Shown: positions 49,730-58,812 of the stretch, piece by piece
How positions within the stretch are numbered: the stretch's first letter is position 1
How the letters are laid out: each line of letters starts with the position of its first letter
Source of the DNA: Paenibacillus sp. 481
GTDB lineage: Bacteria > Bacillota > Bacilli > Paenibacillales > Paenibacillaceae
Direction of reading: 5' to 3'
DNA length: 64,000 nucleotides
NCBI RefSeq assembly: GCF_021223605.1
Contig: NZ_CP075175.1
Span: 3,613,501 to 3,677,500 of the forward strand
Translations under genes and position numbers: made by a program
Notes under the pieces: generated by a model
What the model saw: the letters and a program-made list of their open reading frames with translations, nothing else
Told to the model about the DNA's origin: nothing
Databases searched by the model: none

Positions 49730-51574
49730 ATGAAAGTTGTTCTTGCAACATTAAACGCGAAATATATTCACACCTCATTAGCGCTGCGCTGTTTAAAGAC
49801 GCACATTGGTGAGGAGTTTCCAGTCCAATTGGCAGAGTACACGATTAAAGATCCATTTATGAACATCGTGTCTGACATTTATCAGCGGCAGCCAGACGTT
49901 GTTGGCTTCTCCTGTTATATTTGGAACATTGAAGAGACGATTCAAGTCATCAATATGCTCCGTAAAGTTCGGCCCGATGTCAAGATTGTGCTTGGTGGGC
50001 CTGAAGTATCGTATGACACGGAATTTTGGATGAACCGTGTTAAAGAAGTCGACTTTATCGTTGTAGGTGAGGGTGAAGAGACGTTCTTACACTTGTTGCG
50101 TGAGATTCGCGACGAGCAAAAATACCATTTCGTATTCGGCGTAGCGTATCGCAAAGGTGAAGAGGTGCTCATTAACCCATCACGTCCGAAGTTGGATTTG
50201 AGCACGGTGCCGTCGCCGCATCGCTTGCCTGAAGATATTCCGCAGCTTGGAAAGCGGGTCGTTTATTTTGAAACGAGTCGCGGCTGTCCGTTCAGTTGTC
50301 AATTTTGCTTATCCAGTATTGAAGTGGGCGTGCGCTACTATGATATTGAAAAGACGAAAGCCGATTTGCTTTATTTAATTGATAACGGTGCAAAGCTCAT
50401 TAAGTTTGTAGACCGGACCTTTAATATTAAGCGTGACTATGCGATGGAAATGTTCAAGTTTCTGATTGAAAATCATCGCGGCTGCGTATTTCAGTTTGAA
50501 ATTACGGCTGACATTATGCGTCCGGAAGTGCTTGATTACTTGGCGGAGCATGCTCCACCAGGCGTATTCCGCTTTGAAATCGGCGTTCAATCGACGAACG
50601 ATCCGACGAATGAAATTGTACAGCGTCGACAAAACTTTGCTAAGCTCACACGTACTGTAGTAAAGGTGAAGGACAGCAAAAAAATTGATCAACATTTAGA
50701 TCTGATTGCGGGTCTGCCTTTGGAAAATTACAATACGTTCCGCAGCACGTTCAATGACGTGTTCGCCCTTCGTCCCGAGGAGCTGCAATTGGGCTTCTTG
50801 AAGATGCTGCGCGGTACAGGCTTGCGCCGTGATGCAGAGAAATACGGCTATGTGTATATGGACAATGCACCGTACGAGATGCTAGGCAACGATATGATGC
50901 CGTTCGACGACGTGGTACGCTTGAAGCGTCTGGAAGATATTTTGGAAAAGTTCTGGAACTCGCACCGGATGGATCTAACGATGGAGCATCTGATGCATAC
51001 GGAGTTTGAGTCGCCGTTTGACTTTTTCCAAGCGTTCGGGGACTTCTGGGACAACAACGGCTGGCAAAAAATCGGCCACCAGTTGGAAGATTTGTTCGTG
51101 CGTCTGGAAGCATTTTTGCAGGCGCACCGTATCCAGCGACCAGAAGTGGCACGAGGCTTAATGAAGCTGGACTACTTTAATAACCATAAGTATAAGCCAC
51201 GCAAAATATGGTGGAATGATGCGTTGGAAAAAGCCGAGGTTGCACGTATCTTACGCATGGCAGCAGAGCAGCCAGCAGTGGTGGGTAGTGAATTTGCAGC
51301 GCTTGGTCTTAACGAAAAGGATCTGCATAAGCACGCTGTCGTGGAGCGTCTGCCGTTCAACGTTGCAAAATGGCTCCAGCCTGGCGAGGCTGATTCCATA
51401 GGTGATTCCGTGGGTGATTCGTCTGGGGACAACGGTAACTCCAATGCCGACGACCATGTAAGCGATGGTGCCGAGCAAGAGGGTTCGACGCTCGCGCTAG
51501 TAATTTACCAGCAGACAGAGAATGAGAAGCCGCTCGTATTTTATATTCGTGAGCACGCAGTTGTTCATGCTTAA
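49730..51574 (+). CDS. B12-binding radical SAM protein (DUF4080)
   Basis: 614 residues. The cobalamin-binding-like N-terminal domain (about 1-140, with VLGGPEVSYD and VVGEGEETF) precedes a radical SAM core whose cluster motif is C186-C190-C193 in RGCPFSCQFC. A DUF4080 domain occupies the C-terminal part. The reaction is unknown; relatives include methyltransferases and methylthio-transferases. The cobalamin domain lacks an obvious DxHxxG motif. Residues about 554-587 form a Gly/Asp/Ser-rich acidic linker (GDSVGDSSGDNG) not expected in the fold. Purine-rich GAAAGGGG precedes the ATG. Confidence 0.85.
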   Translation: MKVVLATLNAKYIHTSLALRCLKTHIGEEFPVQLAEYTIKDPFMNIVSDIYQRQPDVVGFSCYIWNIEETIQVINMLRKVRPDVKIVLGGPEVSYDTEFWMNRVKEVDFIVVGEGEETFLHLLREIRDEQKYHFVFGVAYRKGEEVLINPSRPKLDLSTVPSPHRLPEDIPQLGKRVVYFETSRGCPFSCQFCLSSIEVGVRYYDIEKTKADLLYLIDNGAKLIKFVDRTFNIKRDYAMEMFKFLIENHRGCVFQFEITADIMRPEVLDYLAEHAPPGVFRFEIGVQSTNDPTNEIVQRRQNFAKLTRTVVKVKDSKKIDQHLDLIAGLPLENYNTFRSTFNDVFALRPEELQLGFLKMLRGTGLRRDAEKYGYVYMDNAPYEMLGNDMMPFDDVVRLKRLEDILEKFWNSHRMDLTMEHLMHTEFESPFDFFQAFGDFWDNNGWQKIGHQLEDLFVRLEAFLQAHRIQRPEVARGLMKLDYFNNHKYKPRKIWWNDALEKAEVARILRMAAEQPAVVGSEFAALGLNEKDLHKHAVVERLPFNVAKWLQPGEADSIGDSVGDSSGDNGNSNADDHVSDGAEQEGSTLALVIYQQTENEKPLVFYIREHAVVHA

Positions 51575-51598
51575 CTTTTAACTTGGATATGTAAAAAT

Positions 51599-51670
51599 AA
51601 ACCGTGTCAGCAGCAAATGGAATTACGGAATGGTAAACGCTCCGCAACGCCGCTGTGACACGGTTTTTTT
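51599..51670 (+). terminator. Terminator of the radical SAM gene
   Basis: ACCGTGTCA pairs with TGACACGGT across a structured loop, followed by TTTTTTT. Confidence 0.85.
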
Positions 51671-51715
51671 GTCTGAAAAATGTACATGTGGAATGCAGGT
51701 AGGGCTGTGCGATTA

Positions 51716-52189
51716 TTAACCTTTTAAATATTGTACAAAATCAATGCCGTAAATGGATGCATAGGTGAGTAATACCGTCCAGAAAACCAAGCTTAGCGTC
51801 ATCCAAATCATGACCCATCTGCGAGGAGAGCCGAGTGCGAGTGCGATAAAGGCGGCAATATCAGTACCGATCAGCAACGGACCGAGCAGAGCTAAGCCTG
51901 GAACGCCGTAGCGATCCCAAATTTTCCGCGCTCTTGTCCATTTTGCTGTTGATTTCGATTTCCCGCGTTTCTCTCTCCATTGATCAAACTTATGAAAGAG
52001 CAACCCGATCAGTAAAATCGTAATCCAGTTGCCGAGGAACCCGACAATGGCTACCATAAGCGGGGATAAACCGAGGACGACCCCGATCGGGATAACAAAA
52101 ATAACTTCGAGCCATGGTAAAGCAGCTAAAATAAATAAGGCCACATACTGCCATACTTCTGGGATTGAATTCAAATATTGAAAGTCCAT
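51716..52189 (-). CDS. COG2426 small multidrug export-like membrane protein
   Basis: 157 residues with about four membrane helices. The motifs LPWLEVIFVIPIGVVLGLSP and YGVPGLALLGPLLIGTDIAAFIALALG (in parts: YGVPGLALLGPLLIGTD) identify the COG2426 family, annotated as small multidrug export proteins on thin evidence and related in pattern to SNARE-associated DedA-like folds. AGGAG lies 13 nt before the ATG, somewhat far. Substrate and role are unknown. Confidence 0.75.
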   Translation of the reverse strand: MDFQYLNSIPEVWQYVALFILAALPWLEVIFVIPIGVVLGLSPLMVAIVGFLGNWITILLIGLLFHKFDQWREKRGKSKSTAKWTRARKIWDRYGVPGLALLGPLLIGTDIAAFIALALGSPRRWVMIWMTLSLVFWTVLLTYASIYGIDFVQYLKG

Positions 52190-52221
52190 GTGTGATCGAA
52201 ATCTCCTTTTTTATAAACGCA

Positions 52222-52656
52222 TTAATTAGTTGGTCTATCAAGCTTGCGAATTTCTAGCCAATATACAAAAAATTGTCCAATAGCGAGTGCAAACAAGACG
52301 AGCAGGGGCACAAAGTTCACATGGCTGAACAGTAGCGAGATAATAATGGCCACGGGAATCGCCACGTAATAATAAATATATACTTTTCTGCATGCTCGAT
52401 AAGTAATCCATTGCTGTCCTTCATCTTCCTCGCGGAACTCTAGTGGTAAAAAGAAATGAGATAGTGGTCTTTTCCAGCAGCTTGCGATCATAGCGATTGC
52501 GAAGACAATTAACAGCCCTCTTAAAATCATGAGCAAAGCAGGAGATTGCTGTACGAAATTTTGGCTTTGCATAAGAAGTATAAAGGCGCCGATTGTAACG
52601 AGGTAAATGATCGTGAACAACGGAGAAGAAATCATTTTACTTAGTTTACTCATCAT
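52222..52656 (-). CDS. Small integral membrane protein of unknown family
   Basis: 144 residues with four hydrophobic segments, about 12-30, 42-60, 93-112 and 115-135, and a charged cytoplasmic loop (FREEDEGQQW). GGGGG precedes the two adjacent ATGs (52656 and 52653). It follows an XRE regulator by 18 nt. Pairs of a small XRE protein and a multi-pass membrane protein are common in Bacillales, where the regulator probably controls the pair; the membrane protein's role is unknown. Confidence 0.65.
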   Translation of the reverse strand: MMSKLSKMISSPLFTIIYLVTIGAFILLMQSQNFVQQSPALLMILRGLLIVFAIAMIASCWKRPLSHFFLPLEFREEDEGQQWITYRACRKVYIYYYVAIPVAIIISLLFSHVNFVPLLVLFALAIGQFFVYWLEIRKLDRPTN

Positions 52657-52674
52657 GCATCCCCCTTTATCGAA

Positions 52675-52881
52675 TTAGCTGCTTTCCTGCTCTAGCAAAA
52701 ACACTTCTTCAACCGGCAGTTGAAAGGCGCGAGCAATTTTTAGTGCAAGAATGATGGAAGGCGCGTAATCTCCTTTTTCGATTAATCCGATCGTTTGCCT
52801 GGTTGCTCCAACTTGCTGCCCAAGATCGTCTTGCGTCCAATTAAAGCGTGCGCGCAGCTCTTTTACTCTTGTCTTGAGCAT
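52675..52881 (-). CDS. XRE-family small regulator (YgzD-like)
   Basis: 68 residues, almost entirely one helix-turn-helix domain: LKTRVKELRARFNWTQDDLG, VGATRQTIGLIEKGDYAPS and LALKIARAFQLPVEEVFLLE. This is the compact YgzD/YozG type. The ATG at 52881 has AAAGGAGG 5 nt upstream; the open frame to 52959 is AT-rich and lacks a ribosome site. It probably represses its own operon, which includes the membrane protein downstream. Confidence 0.88.
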   Translation of the reverse strand: MLKTRVKELRARFNWTQDDLGQQVGATRQTIGLIEKGDYAPSIILALKIARAFQLPVEEVFLLEQESS

Positions 52882-52990
52882 GGTTCCTCCTTTTGATTTG
52901 TTGGTATTATATAACATAATGTAATAGATCATTAACATTGTGTCAATCATTATTAACATAAAATATGGAATGGATCATTTTTTGGCATTA

Positions 52991-53029
52991 TAAAAAACAT
53001 CCCCTCGTTATCTCAATAACGAGAGGATG
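52991..53029 (-). terminator. Terminator of manA
   Basis: CATCCTCTCGTTAT pairs with ATAACGAGGGGATG, followed by TTTTTT on the minus strand. Confidence 0.92.
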
Positions 53030-53055
53030 CCACGTTGCTTTATGCCGCTGTGCGA

Positions 53056-54027
53056 TTATGAGTTGGCGATGGAACGCAGTACGGTACAATTTCCATGAAG
53101 CGAATAAGTGCCTAAATTAGCCGGTAGAAGAATACATTCTCCCGCTTGTATCGTCAGTGATTGGTCTGCCCATTGCAGGAATCCACTGCCTTCACATATC
53201 GTGAGAATGACAAAGCTTTCTGGTGTGGTTGTTAATGACCACGCTCCGTCGACAATACCTTTTTCCACAATAAAATAAGGGGAGTCGGCAAGTGTGAGCC
53301 AGTGGTTCGGTGGGGCGCTATTTGCCTTCATGTGCGATGCACCAGCGCCTTCATAGGCGATAACATTAAGAGAGTGTTCAATATGAAGCTCGCGTGGCTT
53401 TCCGTCCAAACCAGGACGGTCATAATCGTACAGACGATATGTCGTATCCGAGTTCTGTTGTATTTCAGCGACTACGACGCCTGCGCACAGGGCGTGTACA
53501 GTTCCGGCGGGGATATAGAAGGTGTCTCCTGCCTGGACTGAAACATAATGTAAATGCTCTATAATGTTATTTTCTTCGATACACTTAGCAAACATTTCGC
53601 GGCTTACGTTTTCTTTCAGACCGTAAATAATTTTTGCGTCTGGCTTAGCGTCTAGTACATACCACATTTCCGTTTTCCCAAGTTCACCGTCAGGCAAAGC
53701 TTCGTATGTATCATTAGGATGTACCTGTATGGATAAATCATCATTACAATCAAGCAATTTAATTAATAAAGGGAACCGGCCGTTTTTGTCAGAGCAACCT
53801 TTGGAGCCGAGCCACTCCGCTCCAAACTCGGTACGAATTTCATCAAGGCCAAGCCCAGCTAAGTCACCGTTTACTACTTTTGTCGTACCATTTGGGTGGT
53901 CACCGATCATCCAACCTTCACCGATATGACCGTCAGGTAAGGTAAGTCCAAACCCTTCTAAAGCACGACCTCCCCAGACTCGCTCTTTAAACTCTGGTTG
54001 AAACTTTAGTGGATAAGGTGTTTTCAT
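53056..54027 (-). CDS. manA: Mannose-6-phosphate isomerase, class I (ManA)
   Basis: 323 residues of the short Firmicutes-type phosphomannose isomerase. It interconverts fructose 6-phosphate and mannose 6-phosphate with a bound zinc. Ligand segments are IQVHPNDTY, GKTEMWYVLDA and IPAGTVHALCAG; N-terminal FKERVWGGRALE and the C-terminal cupin half (SPYFIVEK, ECILLPANLG) are family features. ATG at 54027 has AGGAG 8 nt upstream. It begins 20 bp beyond the stop of a VOC-family gene on the same strand, so it may end a longer operon. Confidence 0.92.
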   Translation of the reverse strand: MKTPYPLKFQPEFKERVWGGRALEGFGLTLPDGHIGEGWMIGDHPNGTTKVVNGDLAGLGLDEIRTEFGAEWLGSKGCSDKNGRFPLLIKLLDCNDDLSIQVHPNDTYEALPDGELGKTEMWYVLDAKPDAKIIYGLKENVSREMFAKCIEENNIIEHLHYVSVQAGDTFYIPAGTVHALCAGVVVAEIQQNSDTTYRLYDYDRPGLDGKPRELHIEHSLNVIAYEGAGASHMKANSAPPNHWLTLADSPYFIVEKGIVDGAWSLTTTPESFVILTICEGSGFLQWADQSLTIQAGECILLPANLGTYSLHGNCTVLRSIANS

Positions 54028-54046
54028 CCTTCTCACTCCTATGTCG

Positions 54047-54442
54047 TTATATTCTGGTTGTCTGAAAAAATTCAAGCCACTCGCCATCTGGACCTTTAAA
54101 GAAAAAATAGCGACTTCCGTTCGGCAGCGTTACAATTTCCTGATCAATAAGTTCAACATGCTCCAAACTTTGAATACGGGCAAATTCAGCTTCTACATCA
54201 TCGACGGTAAAGGCGATGTGATGAACCTTGCCTTCAGCAGGCAGTGAATCATTATACCCTTCAATAAGCTCCAACTCGGTTTCGTCCGCGTTTGGAAAGC
54301 TAAGGAAAGCAAGGCGAAGTACGCCGTTGGTATGCACGAGCGTATCTTTTAACCTCATGCCGACAACCTGCTCATAAAATTGAATCGAGGGCTCTAACTG
54401 ATTAACCATAATTCCTACATGTTCCAACTTGCGTACTCCCAT
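54047..54442 (-). CDS. VOC-family (glyoxalase-like) protein
   Basis: 131 residues. Two vicinal-oxygen-chelate repeats with metal-ligand candidates His in KLEHVGIMV, Glu in ELELIEG, His in VHHIAFTVDD and Glu in GEWLEFFQ suggest a metal-dependent lyase or dioxygenase such as lactoylglutathione lyase or methylmalonyl-CoA epimerase. The conserved length and the FFKGPDGEWLEFF ending favour the glyoxalase I type. GGGAG lies upstream of the ATG. It is sandwiched between ytqB and manA on the same strand. Confidence 0.82.
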   Translation of the reverse strand: MGVRKLEHVGIMVNQLEPSIQFYEQVVGMRLKDTLVHTNGVLRLAFLSFPNADETELELIEGYNDSLPAEGKVHHIAFTVDDVEAEFARIQSLEHVELIDQEIVTLPNGSRYFFFKGPDGEWLEFFQTTRI

Positions 54443-54478
54443 TTCTCTCAGCTCCCTATTGTTGGATAAAAAATGTTG

Positions 54479-55099
54479 CTATCGCTTCTCCACGCCAATC
54501 GCATATGGAGCGTGCGGACGTTGCGGCATACGGTATGTGACAGCCTGCCCCATACCTTGAGGAAGCGCTGTTGCCCAAGCAAGCACAGCATCTGCTTCTC
54601 GATCTCCGCCATCATGGCCTGGGTAGAGCACAATGCTCAACACACCGCCAGGGCGGAGCAATGTCATTGCGGACTCAAGCGCTTTAAGCGTTGTGCCCGA
54701 CTCTGTTATTACGGCTTTATTGGCATCGGCTGTTGGCAAATAGCCGAGGTTGAACATGACGGCAGCCGTCTTGCCATGCCAAGTAGGGGGAAGCACCTCA
54801 AGCATATCGGCGTGGCTTGCGAGATGTAAGCCCACCTGAGTGCTGCGAGCTGCCCTGGATGCTTCCTGCACTTTCGGCACGTCCAGCATCTCGTCCGCCT
54901 CGTGCAGACGCTTCTGCGTTAGCACAAGTGCCTGCTCTTGCACATCAAACGCGGCCACGGCACCGCGTGGCCCAACGAGGCGCGCAAGAAATAGCGTATC
55001 CACACCTGTGCCCATCGTTGCATCAACAACGAAGTCTCCTGGCTGTACGCGTTCCTTCACCAATTGCTGCGCATAGCTAAGTACAGATAGGAAGCCCAT
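54479..55099 (-). CDS. ytqB: YtqB/MnmM-type SAM-dependent methyltransferase
   Basis: 206 residues. The class I methyltransferase fold has the AdoMet loop VVDATMGTGVDTLFLA and the post-I acidic strand AFDVQEQAL; the rest (FNLGYLPTADANKAVITE, GGVLSIVLYPGHDGG) is typical of YtqB. B. subtilis YtqB (MnmM) is reported to methylate the 5-aminomethyl group of the tRNA wobble 2-thiouridine. It starts 1 nt after the ytqA stop, making a tight two-gene unit for tRNA modification. Confidence 0.88.
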   Translation of the reverse strand: MGFLSVLSYAQQLVKERVQPGDFVVDATMGTGVDTLFLARLVGPRGAVAAFDVQEQALVLTQKRLHEADEMLDVPKVQEASRAARSTQVGLHLASHADMLEVLPPTWHGKTAAVMFNLGYLPTADANKAVITESGTTLKALESAMTLLRPGGVLSIVLYPGHDGGDREADAVLAWATALPQGMGQAVTYRMPQRPHAPYAIGVEKR

Positions 55100-55100
55100 A

Positions 55101-56060
55101 TTAAGAATCCCTCCATAGCTTGCCTTGCCAAGTGTTACGACGTTTAAGCTCTGCGTCGATCGCGTTCAGCACGACCCATTTACGCTGACTCCACATTGGC
55201 CCGATAAGTAGATCACGCGGTGCATCACCTGTAACACGATGAACGATCATCTCTGGCGGAAGCACTTCCAACGAGTCAACGACTAGCTTCACGTACTCAT
55301 CCATCTCCAAAAATTGTAGCAATCCAGCTTCATATTGCTTCACCATTGGCGTCTTACGCATCAAGTGCAACAAATGCAACTTAATGCCCTGCACATCCAT
55401 ATTGGAGACGGCTTTGCACGTTTCCATCATCATCTCGTGCGATTCTTGCGGCAATCCATATATAATATGGCTGCAAATACGAATGTTGTGCTTACGCAGC
55501 TTCTCGACCGCTTCATAATAGCATTGTGTATCATGAGCGCGGTTAATGAGCTGTGACGTACAATCATGAATCGTCTGCAAACCCATTTCAACCCATAAAT
55601 ACGTGCGCTGATTTAGCTCAGCCAAATACTCGACCACATCATCTGGCAAGCAGTCTGGACGAGTCGCAATCGATAAACCGACCACGCCTGGCTGCTCCAA
55701 AATAACCTCAAAATACTCGCGCAGCGTCTCTACCGGTGCATACGTATTCGTATATGCTTGAAAGTAACCAATATATCTAGCATTAGGCCATTTGAGATGC
55801 TGCTTATCACGTATCGTATTAAACTGGGTCACCAAGTCATCGCGACGACGCCCAGCAAAGTCACCTGAGCCACGCGCGCTGCAAAATGTACAGCCACCAG
55901 TTGCGATATTTCCGTCCCGATTAGGGCACGTAAATCCAGCATCCAGCATGACTTTAAACACTTTATCACCAAACTGTTCTCTCATCTCGTAATTCCACGT
56001 ATGGAATCGTTTTTCTCCCCACAAGGCAGGAGTCATATGTGAATCATGGTTGATGTTCAA
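55101..56060 (-). CDS. ytqA: YtqA-type radical SAM protein (TIGR01212)
   Basis: About 319 residues. The family's spaced cluster motif is visible as CPNRDGN then GGCTFC, followed by GSGDFAG and the SAM-core strands IGYFQAYTNTYAP and HIIYGLPQES. The YtqA group has been linked to the same tRNA wobble uridine pathway as YtqB. The start is uncertain: a TTG at 56060 has AAAGGG 12 nt upstream, and a TTG at 56081 overlaps that site. Coupling to ytqB is tight. Confidence 0.86.
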   Translation of the reverse strand: MNINHDSHMTPALWGEKRFHTWNYEMREQFGDKVFKVMLDAGFTCPNRDGNIATGGCTFCSARGSGDFAGRRRDDLVTQFNTIRDKQHLKWPNARYIGYFQAYTNTYAPVETLREYFEVILEQPGVVGLSIATRPDCLPDDVVEYLAELNQRTYLWVEMGLQTIHDCTSQLINRAHDTQCYYEAVEKLRKHNIRICSHIIYGLPQESHEMMMETCKAVSNMDVQGIKLHLLHLMRKTPMVKQYEAGLLQFLEMDEYVKLVVDSLEVLPPEMIVHRVTGDAPRDLLIGPMWSQRKWVVLNAIDAELKRRNTWQGKLWRDS

Positions 56061-56314
56061 TTTGCAAGCAAACCCTTTCAATCATCAGCGTTACGTTGCT
56101 TTTTTTATATTTAATTGTAGCAGATTTAAGGGCAAAAGGCGAAGCCTCCTCCTTGAAAAAAGCTAACATAACATGTTATATTATTACTGCGTAAATGCAT
56201 ACAATATAGAAGCACAAGCACCTTTTCCTAACGCTTTAACGTACCAAAGCAATGGCATACGTACACACGTTTTAGGCGACAATGGATCATAAAATAATTG
56301 GTGAGGTGATAGTT

Positions 56315-56485
56315 ATGAACGCTACAGTACGCATTCCGCATGGCGAACAAACGATAAAGGTTGAATTGACGGTTAAAGAAGCGATGGCATTGATGGGTCA
56401 ACGGTTTCATGAACATCCGAGTTTGAAGTCCGACGCACGACGGAAAGTAGCCGAGCAAATCGATCGTCTGTACGGAATTGAATAA
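56315..56485 (+). CDS. Small conserved-looking hypothetical protein
   Basis: 56 residues, MNATVRIPHGEQTIKVELTV then a helical C-terminus ending IDRLYGIE. GAGGTG lies 9 nt before the ATG at 56315, better than the ATG at 56282. The composition is that of a real soluble protein, with a short beta hairpin and two helices predicted by eye. It is 88 nt upstream of trmB and on the same strand. No family was recognised. Confidence 0.6.
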   Translation: MNATVRIPHGEQTIKVELTVKEAMALMGQRFHEHPSLKSDARRKVAEQIDRLYGIE

Positions 56486-56572
56486 ACAGGTTTAACCATC
56501 TCTTTACTTTTCGTTCGATGTCATGCACAATTATGGATTGGAATTGGAGCATACACATTGGAGGAAAAGCAC

Positions 56573-57268
56573 ATGCGTTTACGTGGTAAAAAAGGCGTGC
56601 GCGAACTGCTGGAGCAACAGCCGCAGCTGGTCGTGCTGGAGCCGGAGCAACACAAAGGAAAGTGGCAGCAATATTTCGGGAATGACCGTCCTATTTATGT
56701 CGAGCTGGGGATGGGTAAAGGTCAGTTTGTTAGTCAAATGAGCCTTAATTACCCAGACGTGAACTTTATCGGTATCGATATGTACGATGAGCTTATTCAC
56801 CGTGCTACCGAGAAAGTGCAGGAGAAGCGCGAGGGGCAAGTAGGACGCAGTAATATTGCGCTCGTGCGGGCTAACGTCGAATTTCTTGAAAAAGTGTTCG
56901 CAGATGGCGAAATTGAACGTATTTTTCTTAACTTTAGTGACCCATGGCCGAAAAAGCGCCATGCACGTCGCCGTTTGAGTCATTCGCATTTTTTGGATAA
57001 GTATCAACAGGTGCTTAACGACAAAGGCGAGCTGCACATGAAGACAGACTCTGAAACGTTGTTCGAGTCGTCTCTTAACTCGTTTGCAGAGTACGGTTTG
57101 CAAATGCGTAACATTTCCTTGAACTTGCATCGCGATGGTGTAAATGAAGAACACGTTATGACTGAATACGAACAGAAATTCCACAGTCGGGGAATGAATA
57201 TTCACCGCGTAGAAGTACTGTTCGGTGCTGAAACGATTCGCCAATACCGTGCAGCGAAGCAATCATAA
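56573..57268 (+). CDS. trmB: tRNA (guanine-N7-)-methyltransferase
   Basis: 231 residues. It methylates N7 of G46 in the tRNA variable loop with S-adenosylmethionine. Family motifs: YVELGMGKGQF (AdoMet loop), FIGIDMYDELI, RANVEF, FLNFSDPWPKKRHARRRLSH (catalytic and RNA-binding region) and MKTDSETLFESS. Note that this TrmB is the methyltransferase, unrelated to the TrmB-family transcription regulator at 20807. ATG at 56573 has GGAGG 8-9 nt upstream. A bidirectional terminator follows. Confidence 0.95.
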   Translation: MRLRGKKGVRELLEQQPQLVVLEPEQHKGKWQQYFGNDRPIYVELGMGKGQFVSQMSLNYPDVNFIGIDMYDELIHRATEKVQEKREGQVGRSNIALVRANVEFLEKVFADGEIERIFLNFSDPWPKKRHARRRLSHSHFLDKYQQVLNDKGELHMKTDSETLFESSLNSFAEYGLQMRNISLNLHRDGVNEEHVMTEYEQKFHSRGMNIHRVEVLFGAETIRQYRAAKQS

Positions 57269-57310
57269 CGATTTAGAAACATACATTTCTTTGCTTTCAT
57301 CATATATGGC

Positions 57311-57355
57311 AAAAAGGACGCGATTTCCCTCCAAAAGAGGGGCGCGTCCTTTTTG
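57311..57355 (+). terminator. Bidirectional terminator between trmB and ugtP
   Basis: AAAAAGGACGCG pairs with CGCGTCCTTTTT; T-runs exist on both strands, so it serves both convergent genes. Confidence 0.92.
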
Positions 57356-57462
57356 TCATATCCAAGTTAGCGTACTTCAAGTCCGATCAAGGTGGCCTTA
57401 GCTGCTTGAATTAGAACGTGCAGCCGTGAGGTAGTAGTGAGCTAGTAGGGAATGCGTTTAGC

Positions 57463-58692
57463 TTAGCGCGTGCTGATAGAGTACGCTTGTGCGGGGCGCG
57501 CTTCTTCTTCAAGCATTTTCATAATGCTGTCCGCGCATGCGCGAGGATGATAGCGTGAAACGTTCCGCTCGAATTGTTGTCTGCGCGCCAGAACATCCTC
57601 ATAATCGTGTACAAGCTGGTGCATCCATTTCGTCACCGTGTGTGCAGATTCAATGGGTTGACCATATCCCTGCTCAGTGAAGTACGAGCAATTTTCTTCT
57701 TCTTGCCCTGGTAAAGGTGGATAGAACAACATAGGGATACCTTTAGCCAATGCTTCTGTACACGTCATTCCGCCTGGTTTGGTCACAAGCAGATCGGAAA
57801 TATCCATTAGCTGGTCGATTTCATTTGTATATCCTTGTAAATGGATATTTTCATGTGCGAAGCGTGGATCACTGGACAATTGTTTGCGTAATTTTTCATT
57901 GTCACCAATACAGAACACAAATTGGATGTGTTCACGCCAACGCGTAAGCAACTCGTTCGTATGATTAGCGTCCATCAGGCCCCAGCCGCCGCCCATGACG
58001 AGCACGGTTGGCATTGTTTTTAAGCCAAAGCGCTTGCGTGTTTCAGCCTTTGTCGGTAGATCGTGCGTCTCCCAGAACTTCGGGTGCACGGGTATGCCCG
58101 TTACTTGAATTTGAGCTTCAGTGACACCGTGAGCAGCAAGCTTACTGCCTACTTTATCGGTCGAAACAAAATAACGATCGACAGCAGGGCTTACCCAAGC
58201 AGCGTGAGCATCGTAGTCCGTTATTAATGTACACAAAGGCACGTTGAGGCCTAGGCGGCGTAGACGTGACACGACTGCATTCGGAATCGGATGTGTGCAT
58301 ACGATAATGTCAGGATCCAACTCTCGTACAACTGCCATCGCATGGGAGTAGAACAAGCGATGCAAGGCAAGCGTCGTTAAGCGATTGAGCGAACGATGGT
58401 ATTGCGTTTTATACATATAGCCTACTAGCTTAGGCTGGACAGTTACTGTTTTTCGATACGCTTCGATAATAAGCGGTGCTGTTTTTGGGTTTAAGATGCT
58501 GCCAAGCTCTAGCACACATGTTTCTACGTGCGGAGACAGCTTGCGCAAACTGAATGCCAGAGCATGAGCTGCTTGCGTATGCCCAGCGCCAAATCGTTCT
58601 GATAACAACAATATGCGTTTTTTGTCCGATGTAAATCCGACTAAGCTATTGGAAGGTACGGACCATGTCACAGCATGTTGCATAAGTGTCAT
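57463..58692 (-). CDS. UgtP/MGDG-synthase-type glycosyltransferase
   Basis: The 409-residue GT28-like enzyme has a MGDG-synthase N-terminal domain (ILLLSERFGAGHTQAAHAL, CTHPIPNAVVSRLRRLG) and the C-terminal UDP-sugar region VLVMGGGWGLMDANHTNELL, VTKPGGMTCTEALAKGIPMLFY (in parts: KPGGMTCTEALAKGIPM) and PLPGQEEENCSYF. Relatives transfer glucose to diacylglycerol at the membrane for glycolipids and lipoteichoic acid anchors. It lies 120 nt downstream of a PAP2 phosphatase gene. Either of two close ATGs (58692 or 58683) fits the ribosome site. Confidence 0.86.
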   Translation of the reverse strand: MTLMQHAVTWSVPSNSLVGFTSDKKRILLLSERFGAGHTQAAHALAFSLRKLSPHVETCVLELGSILNPKTAPLIIEAYRKTVTVQPKLVGYMYKTQYHRSLNRLTTLALHRLFYSHAMAVVRELDPDIIVCTHPIPNAVVSRLRRLGLNVPLCTLITDYDAHAAWVSPAVDRYFVSTDKVGSKLAAHGVTEAQIQVTGIPVHPKFWETHDLPTKAETRKRFGLKTMPTVLVMGGGWGLMDANHTNELLTRWREHIQFVFCIGDNEKLRKQLSSDPRFAHENIHLQGYTNEIDQLMDISDLLVTKPGGMTCTEALAKGIPMLFYPPLPGQEEENCSYFTEQGYGQPIESAHTVTKWMHQLVHDYEDVLARRQQFERNVSRYHPRACADSIMKMLEEEARPAQAYSISTR

Positions 58693-58812
58693 CCTTTCAC
58701 CCTTTTCATTCAGAAATAAATTTATTATGAATATTGTTTACGGATTGTTCATGTATGACTCATGTATGGTTCACGTGTTGATTACGTATTGATTACGTTC
58801 ATTAAGGAAAAA

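Noticed and set aside
49126-51647. Several minus-strand frames opposite the siderophore-binding and radical SAM genes
   Set aside because: All are shadows of genes with clear family motifs on the plus strand.
56579-57262. 227-codon minus-strand frame across trmB
   Set aside because: trmB on the plus strand has full family motifs, normal length and a ribosome site; the antisense frame has none of these.
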